DNA of 9,596 nucleotides, taken from assembly GCA_037440765.1 (NCBI GenBank), contig JBBITL010000123.1:1-9596 (forward strand), written 5' to 3'. Positions 5,536 to 9,596 of the stretch are shown one piece after another. The notes beneath the pieces are model-generated. The model saw only the letters and a list, made by a program, of their open reading frames with translations. It was not told the origin of the DNA and did no database searches. Position 1 is the first letter of the stretch. Each line of letters starts with the position of its first letter. The position numbers were made by a program, and so were the translations under genes. This DNA is from DTKY01 sp037440765. GTDB taxonomy: Bacteria; Acidobacteriota; Terriglobia; Bryobacterales; Bryobacteraceae.

Positions 5536-5541
5536 CATAAT
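5536..5541 (+). promoter_or_regulatory. Possible -10 box CATAAT
   Basis: CATAAT matches five of six positions of the -10 consensus, 23 bases before the start at 5565, in a GC-rich gap. The hexamer 17 bases upstream (CCGCCA) is not a -35 box, so support is weak. Confidence 0.3.
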
Positions 5542-5554
5542 GGTTCTTCCCCAT

Positions 5555-5561
5555 GGAGGAG
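5555..5561 (+). promoter_or_regulatory. Ribosome binding site choosing ATG 5565 over ATG 5553
   Basis: GGAGGAG begins inside the upstream ATG (5553-5555), and its GGAGG core ends five bases before ATG 5565. The upstream ATG has no ribosome site of its own, so translation should begin at 5565. Confidence 0.7.
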
Positions 5562-5564
5562 CCG

Positions 5565-6935
5565 ATGTCAGACGCCCTTGACCTGTTTGTGGACCAGAAC
5601 CGGGATCGATTCCTGGACGAACTGAACCGTTTCCTGCGGATTCCGAGCATCAGCACGCTGCCCGAGAACCGCGGGGACATCGACCGCGCCGCCGCATTCG
5701 TCGCCGATAGCCTGGGAGCCGCCGGGCTGGAAAATGTGGAGACGATCCAGACCGGCAAACACCCGCTGGTCTACGCCGACTGGCTGCACGCTCCCGGCAA
5801 GCCCACCGTGCTGTGCTACGGCCACTACGACGTCCAGCCCGTGGACCCCATCGAGGAGTGGCGGACACCACCCTTCGCGCCCACGCTGCGCGACGGCAAT
5901 CTGTTCGCGCGGGGCTCGTCCGACGACAAGGGCCAACTGCTCACCCACATAAAGGCGGTGGAGGCCTTGCGCGCGGTTCACGGCACACCGCCCCTCAACC
6001 TCAAGTTCCTCATCGAGGGGGAGGAGGAAGTGGGAGGCGACTCGGTGGCCAAGTTCGTCGCCGCCAACCCGGAGAAGCTGAAGGCCGACGTGGCCCTGGT
6101 TTCGGACACCTCCATGTATGCCGATGGTATGCCCAGTCTCTGCATCGGGCTGCGCGGTCTGGTCTACATGGAGGTCGACGCCATCGGGCCGTCCAAAGAC
6201 CTCCATTCCGGCAACTACGGCGGGGCGGCTCCCAACGCAGTGTTTGCGCTCATCGAGCTCCTCGCCAAGGCCAAGAACCGGCGGGGAGTGATCCAGATCC
6301 CGGGCATCTACGACGACGTCGAGCCGCCGGCGCCGGCCGAGAAGGAGAGTTGGGCGAGGCTGCCTTTCGACGAAAAGGAGTTCCGCAAGAAGGAAGTTGG
6401 CGCCAAGGCCCTCACCGGCGAGCCGGGCCATACGGTGCTGGAAAGGATCTGGGCCCGGCCGACATTCGAGGTCCACGGGATTGCCGGGGGCTTCACCGGC
6501 GCAGGAGCCAAGACCGTCATCCCCTCCAGGGCGACGGCCAAGGTGAGCATAAGACTGGTCGCCCGGCAGGAGCCGGACAAGGTGATCGCAGCATTCCGCG
6601 AGTTCGTGCGCAGGAAGACCCCCAAGGGCGTCCGCACCGAGGTGCGGGTGCTGAGCGCCTCCCCCGCCGTGCTGGTGAATCCCAACCATCCCGCGATCGA
6701 CACGGCGGCGAGGGCGTTCGGTACGGTCTTCGGCAAGCCGACGGTGTTCATCCGCTCGGGCGGGTCCATTCCCATAGTCGGCGACTTCGCGCGGCACCTG
6801 GGCATACCAACTGTTCTGATGGGCTTCGGACTGCCGGATGACGGCCTGCACGGACCCAACGAGAAGTTCCGCCTGGAGAACTTCTATCAGGGCATCCGCT
6901 GCGCCGCCCGCTTCTTCCAGTATTACGGTCACTAG
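5565..6935 (+). CDS. M20-family metallopeptidase, dipeptidase-like
   Basis: The 456-residue enzyme is a di-zinc amidohydrolase of the M20 family, closest in pattern to carnosinase/CNDP-type dipeptidases that cleave short peptides in the cytoplasm. Ligands and catalytic residues can be placed: G86-H87-Y-D89 (H87 metal, D89 catalytic support), D121 in S-S-D-D-K-G (bridging metal ligand), E154-E155 in E-G-E-E-E-V-G (general base and metal), D181 in V-S-D-T-S, and H429 in G-L-H-G-P-N-E-K. H214 in L-H-S-G-N-Y-G-G matches the histidine that the dimerisation (lid) domain lends to the partner's active site. The lid domain runs from about 195 to 370. The full set of ligands is present, so it should be active. 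It has no signal peptide. The substrate is not determined. MurJ follows after 10 bases, with no obvious functional link. Confidence 0.9.
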   Translation: MSDALDLFVDQNRDRFLDELNRFLRIPSISTLPENRGDIDRAAAFVADSLGAAGLENVETIQTGKHPLVYADWLHAPGKPTVLCYGHYDVQPVDPIEEWRTPPFAPTLRDGNLFARGSSDDKGQLLTHIKAVEALRAVHGTPPLNLKFLIEGEEEVGGDSVAKFVAANPEKLKADVALVSDTSMYADGMPSLCIGLRGLVYMEVDAIGPSKDLHSGNYGGAAPNAVFALIELLAKAKNRRGVIQIPGIYDDVEPPAPAEKESWARLPFDEKEFRKKEVGAKALTGEPGHTVLERIWARPTFEVHGIAGGFTGAGAKTVIPSRATAKVSIRLVARQEPDKVIAAFREFVRRKTPKGVRTEVRVLSASPAVLVNPNHPAIDTAARAFGTVFGKPTVFIRSGGSIPIVGDFARHLGIPTVLMGFGLPDDGLHGPNEKFRLENFYQGIRCAARFFQYYGH

Positions 6936-6945
6936 GCCGGTGGGC

Positions 6946-8577
6946 GTGTCTCAGCAGGACAGGATCGTCCGCTCGGCCGGGATCGTCTCCCTTTCCGTGC
7001 TAACCAGCCGGGTGAGCGGGCTTGTCCGGGAGATTGTGATGGCGCGCCTGTTCGGCGCTGGCCAGGTTCTTGACGCCTTCCTGCTCGGCTTCCGAATACC
7101 TAACCTGACCCGCGACCTGTTCGCCGAGGGCGCGCTGTCGTCCGCCTTTGTGCCCACCTTCACTCAGTACCTCTCCACCAAGAGCAGGCAGCAGGCAGCG
7201 GTGCTAGCCAACCTGGTGGCCACCGCCCTCATCCTTCTGGTGGGCGGCCTATGCGTCCTGGGCATGGTCTTCAGCCCGGCACTGGTGTCGCTGCTGGCGC
7301 CCGGCTTCCGGGAGGTTCCCGGGAAGTTCGAACTGGCGGTGACCATGACCCGCATCATGTTCCCTTTTCTGTTGCTGGTGGCGCTGGCGGCGCAGGCGAT
7401 GGGGATTCTGAACGCCTGCGGCCGGTTCGGGGTCCCCGCCCTGTCGTCCACGTTGTTCAACGTTGGCTCGATCGTCTTCGGTCTGGCGCTAGGCTACTGG
7501 GCCGGACCGAGGCTGGGCTTCTCCCCAATCGTGGGCATGGCCTCAGGGGTGGTGATGGGCGGCACGCTGCAACTGGGGTGGCAGTTGCCGAGCCTGTACC
7601 GCGCCGGATTCCGCTTCCGGCCGCTGTGGGACTGGGCTCACCCGGGCCTGCGTCAGATCATCGGGCTGATGGGCCCCGCCATCCTGGGCAACGCCGCCGT
7701 GCAGGTGAACGTCATGGTGAGCACGAATTTCGCCTCCCAGATCCACGACCCGGTCACCGGAGCGGACGGAGCCGTGAGTTGGCTCAACTTCGCCTTTCGC
7801 TTCATGCAGTTGCCATTGGGCCTGTTCGGCGTGGCGATCGCCGCCGCCACCCTGCCGGCGATTTCCCGCAGCGCGTCGCTCGGGCGGATCGACGACTTCC
7901 GGCGCACCCTGTCGCAGTCGCTCGGCATGGTCCTGCTGCTGACTTTGCCCTCCTCAGTCGGGCTGATCGTGCTCGGGCGTTCCATGATCGGGGCTATCTT
8001 CGAAGGCGGCAACTTCCGCCCTTACGACACGCAGCAGACGGCGCTGGCGCTTTCCTGCTACGCGCTCGGGCTGGGCGGGTACTCAGCGCTGAAGGTCCTG
8101 ACCCCCGCGTTCTATGCGCTGAACGACTCCCGCACCCCGATGCTCGTAGGACTCGCCTCCATCCTGATCAACTACGGCGTCGCACTGGCCATGGTGCGCT
8201 CCGGCGTTCTGGGCCACGCCGGGCTGGCCGTCGCCACCTCCGCCGTGGCGGTGTTCGGCTTCCTGGCTCAGTTCTGGATTCTGCGAGGCCGGCTGGGCGG
8301 CCTCCACGGAAGGACGCTCATGGCCAGCGTGATCAGAATTCTGGCGGCCTCGGCCGTGATGGGCGCGGTGATCTCGGTGACGAGCGGCGGCATCCAGGCC
8401 TGGATGGGCGTGACGCGCACGGCCCGCCTGGCGGACCTTGCCGTTTCCATCCCCGTCGGCGCGGGGACTTTCTGGGCCGTATGCCGCCTGTTGCAGGTAC
8501 CCGAGCTGGGAATGGCCGGACGCGCCCTGGTTACGCCGGTTTTCGGGCGGCTGTCGCGCCGGCGTGATAGAATCTGA
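6946..8577 (+). CDS. murJ: Lipid II flippase MurJ
   Basis: The 543-residue polytopic membrane protein belongs to the MOP superfamily and moves lipid II, the peptidoglycan precursor, across the inner membrane. The N-terminal signature is strong: S21-R22-V-S-G-L-V-R28-E-I-V-M-A-R, F36-G-A-G, D43-A-F, F49-R-I-P-N-L-T-R56-D-L-F-A-E-G-A. R22, R28, D43 and R56 match the essential R18, R24, D39 and R52 of E. coli MurJ. R285, in F-A-F-R-F-M-Q-L-P-L-G, matches R270. The hydrophobic pattern fits about 14 helices, and the length is slightly over the E. coli protein's 511. GTG 6946 was chosen because the conserved region starts soon after; GTG 6940 is also possible and neither has a strong ribosome site. 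It begins 10 bases after the peptidase stop, so co-transcription is likely. Confidence 0.93.
   Translation: MSQQDRIVRSAGIVSLSVLTSRVSGLVREIVMARLFGAGQVLDAFLLGFRIPNLTRDLFAEGALSSAFVPTFTQYLSTKSRQQAAVLANLVATALILLVGGLCVLGMVFSPALVSLLAPGFREVPGKFELAVTMTRIMFPFLLLVALAAQAMGILNACGRFGVPALSSTLFNVGSIVFGLALGYWAGPRLGFSPIVGMASGVVMGGTLQLGWQLPSLYRAGFRFRPLWDWAHPGLRQIIGLMGPAILGNAAVQVNVMVSTNFASQIHDPVTGADGAVSWLNFAFRFMQLPLGLFGVAIAAATLPAISRSASLGRIDDFRRTLSQSLGMVLLLTLPSSVGLIVLGRSMIGAIFEGGNFRPYDTQQTALALSCYALGLGGYSALKVLTPAFYALNDSRTPMLVGLASILINYGVALAMVRSGVLGHAGLAVATSAVAVFGFLAQFWILRGRLGGLHGRTLMASVIRILAASAVMGAVISVTSGGIQAWMGVTRTARLADLAVSIPVGAGTFWAVCRLLQVPELGMAGRALVTPVFGRLSRRRDRI
8566..8573 (+). promoter_or_regulatory. Extended -10 promoter element inside the murJ 3' end
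   Basis: TGATAGAAT (starting at 8565-8566, hexamer TAGAAT at 8568-8573) fits the extended -10 form TG-n-TATAAT with one mismatch in the hexamer. It lies in the last codons of murJ. Transcription would start near 8580, only about five bases before ATG 8585. No -35 box is seen, as is common for extended -10 promoters. Confidence 0.4.
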
Positions 8578-8584
8578 GTTGCCA

Positions 8585-9346
8585 ATGGCGCCGGATCTGA
8601 AGCTGATCATCCGGCTGCAAGAACTTGACAACCGGATCAGGGAATTGCAGCGGGAGATCGCCACCCTACCTAAGCACCTCTCAGAAATCGAGCGGACTCT
8701 GGAGTCCCACATCCGGAAACTCGAGGCGGACCGCGCCGCTCTCGCCGCCAACCAGCGGGAGCGCAAGAACCTGGACGGCGACATCCAGGATCAGGAGCGC
8801 AAGGCCTCCAAGCTCAAAGACCAGATGATGGGGACCAAGATCACCAACGAGCAGTACCGGGCGTTCCAGAAGGAAATCGACTACTGCCAGAAGGAGATCC
8901 GCCGGGCCGAGGACCGCATCCTGAGTCTGATGGAGGAGTCCGAGCCGCTCGAGCAGAACGTCAAGGCCGCCGAGATCTCGCTGGTTGACGAGAAGGCCAA
9001 GGTCCGGGCGGAACAGGAGCAGGTGCGGGCCCGCACGGCCGAAGACGAACGGCTGCTCATGGAGGTGCAGGCCGAACGGGAAACAGTCGTCGGCGAGGTT
9101 ACGCCCGCCGTCTACGCCGTCTACGAGCGCGTGCGAGCCAAACGCGGCGGCCTGGCCGTGGCCGAGGCCGTCGACGGCCGCTGCTCGGCCTGCCACATGG
9201 CGCTGCGCCCGCAGTTCTACCAGGAGCTTCGCAGCGGCCGGCAGGTGATGTGCTGCGAGAGTTGCAGCCGCATTCTTTACTACAATCCCCCGGTGAGCTT
9301 CGAGGACATCGCCGCCGCGCACACGGACGCAGCCGCGCAGCCGTAG
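8585..9346 (+). CDS. Coiled-coil C4 zinc-ribbon protein (CdsZ/zf-RING_7 type)
   Basis: The 253-residue protein has a long charged coiled coil (about residues 5-170, heptad-like with many E/K/R and a hinge near M81-M-G-T-K-I-T-N-E-Q-Y) and a C-terminal zinc ribbon: C200-S-A-C203 and C224-E-S-C227, ending in R-I-L-Y-Y. This layout is the widespread bacterial family with the zf-RING_7 / CdsZ-type ribbon. The chlamydial member (CT398/CdsZ) binds type III secretion and sigma54 components; the role elsewhere is unsettled, with a nucleic-acid or protein scaffold suggested. Cysteines are complete. ATG 8585 lies 7 bases after the murJ stop, with no convincing ribosome site. The extended -10 element just upstream suggests a very short or leaderless transcript. 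Confidence 0.9.
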   Translation: MAPDLKLIIRLQELDNRIRELQREIATLPKHLSEIERTLESHIRKLEADRAALAANQRERKNLDGDIQDQERKASKLKDQMMGTKITNEQYRAFQKEIDYCQKEIRRAEDRILSLMEESEPLEQNVKAAEISLVDEKAKVRAEQEQVRARTAEDERLLMEVQAERETVVGEVTPAVYAVYERVRAKRGGLAVAEAVDGRCSACHMALRPQFYQELRSGRQVMCCESCSRILYYNPPVSFEDIAAAHTDAAAQP

Positions 9347-9361
9347 GCCCGCACGCTGTTG

Positions 9362-9370
9362 TATCATAAT
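9362..9370 (+). promoter_or_regulatory. Possible -10 box, TATCAT/CATAAT overlapping
   Basis: TATCATAAT holds two overlapping -10-like hexamers (9362-9367 and 9365-9370), 24-27 bases before the start of the secreted protein at 9394. No -35 match is seen 16-18 bases upstream. Confidence 0.35.
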
Positions 9371-9393
9371 CCCCGACAGGAAAAGGAGCTTTC

Positions 9394-9596
9394 ATGCGAT
9401 ATCGGTCTAGTTCTCTCTTCGCTGCGGCGCTGGTCATGCTGTGCGCCGCGGTGTTTCTGATGACTCTGGCCCAGGCCCAGGCGCCTCCGGCGGCGCCCGC
9501 AGGCGCGCAGGCCGGCGCCGGCGCGCCTGCCGCGGGCGGCGCAAAACCCGCCCCGGTCCCCGGAGGGCGCGGAGGCCCTCCGCCGGCACCCAAGTT
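9394..9596 (+). CDS. Secreted protein, N-terminal part only
   Basis: Sixty-seven codons are visible before the window ends. AAGGAG five bases before ATG 9394 is a strong ribosome site. Residues 1-27 form a signal peptide: short basic start (M-R-Y-R), hydrophobic core (F9-A-A-A-L-V-M-L-C-A-A-V-F-L-M), and an A-Q-A type cleavage site near 25-30. No lipobox cysteine is at the expected place. The following 40 residues are Ala/Pro/Gly-rich low-complexity sequence ending in G-G-R-G-G-P-P-P-A-P-K, a flexible linker. The functional domain lies beyond the window, so no activity is assigned. Confidence 0.75.
   Translation, partial: MRYRSSSLFAAALVMLCAAVFLMTLAQAQAPPAAPAGAQAGAGAPAAGGAKPAPVPGGRGGPPPAPK

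Noticed and set aside
5568..6932. 454-codon minus-strand open frame opposite the M20 peptidase
   Set aside because: It mirrors the peptidase almost end to end with no recognisable motif, while the plus strand has a complete set of M20 catalytic residues.
6838..6945. N-terminal extension of MurJ overlapping the peptidase gene
   Set aside because: The extra residues are Ser/Thr/Ala/Arg-rich and out of frame within the conserved peptidase C-terminus. MurJ conservation begins just after GTG 6946.

Overview
The window is GC-rich chromosomal DNA with short intergenic gaps, no rRNA or tRNA gene, no CRISPR array and no insertion sequence. The gene set and style (several TadE/TadG-like genes, an ECF sigma module, MurJ, a coiled-coil zinc-ribbon protein, a secreted protein with an Ala/Pro/Gly-rich start, very high GC) would fit a soil-type bacterium such as an acidobacterium (Bryobacterales/Solibacteres-like). 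That assignment is inference from gene content and composition only.

Layout: (1) 1-1228, minus strand: three consecutive TadE/TadG-like minor pseudopilin genes of a Flp/Tad pilus locus; the third is cut by the window edge. (2) 1229-1437: divergent AT-richer intergenic region that must drive both the minus-strand pilus genes and the plus-strand regulators. (3) 1438-3448, plus strand: a tightly overlapping trio of an ECF sigma factor, a small HxxxCxxC zinc-finger anti-sigma-like protein without a membrane segment, and an unrecognised protein of about eight membrane segments. (4) 3552-5041: a two-gene operon with a 4-base overlap. Its first gene joins a cytidylate-kinase-like domain to a PD-(D/E)xK-nuclease-like C-terminus; the second is hypoxanthine phosphoribosyltransferase. 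(5) 5110-5505: a stand-alone receiver-like protein whose phospho-acceptor Asp is replaced by Glu, behind the best sigma70-type promoter in the window. (6) 5565-6935: M20-family dipeptidase. (7) 6946-8577: lipid II flippase MurJ. (8) 8585-9346: coiled-coil C4 zinc-ribbon protein. (9) 9394-end: start of a secreted protein.

How they may work together: genes 1438-3448 look like one signalling unit in which the membrane protein could be the sensor for a cytoplasmic anti-sigma. The divergently placed pilus genes are an obvious candidate target, but no sigma-specific promoter could be proven. The kinase/nuclease fusion plus hpt points to nucleotide handling. Items (5)-(9) are mostly housekeeping or separate units. 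The observations most worth following are the kinase-nuclease fusion coupled to hpt, the sigma/soluble anti-sigma/membrane protein trio, and the D-to-E receiver.
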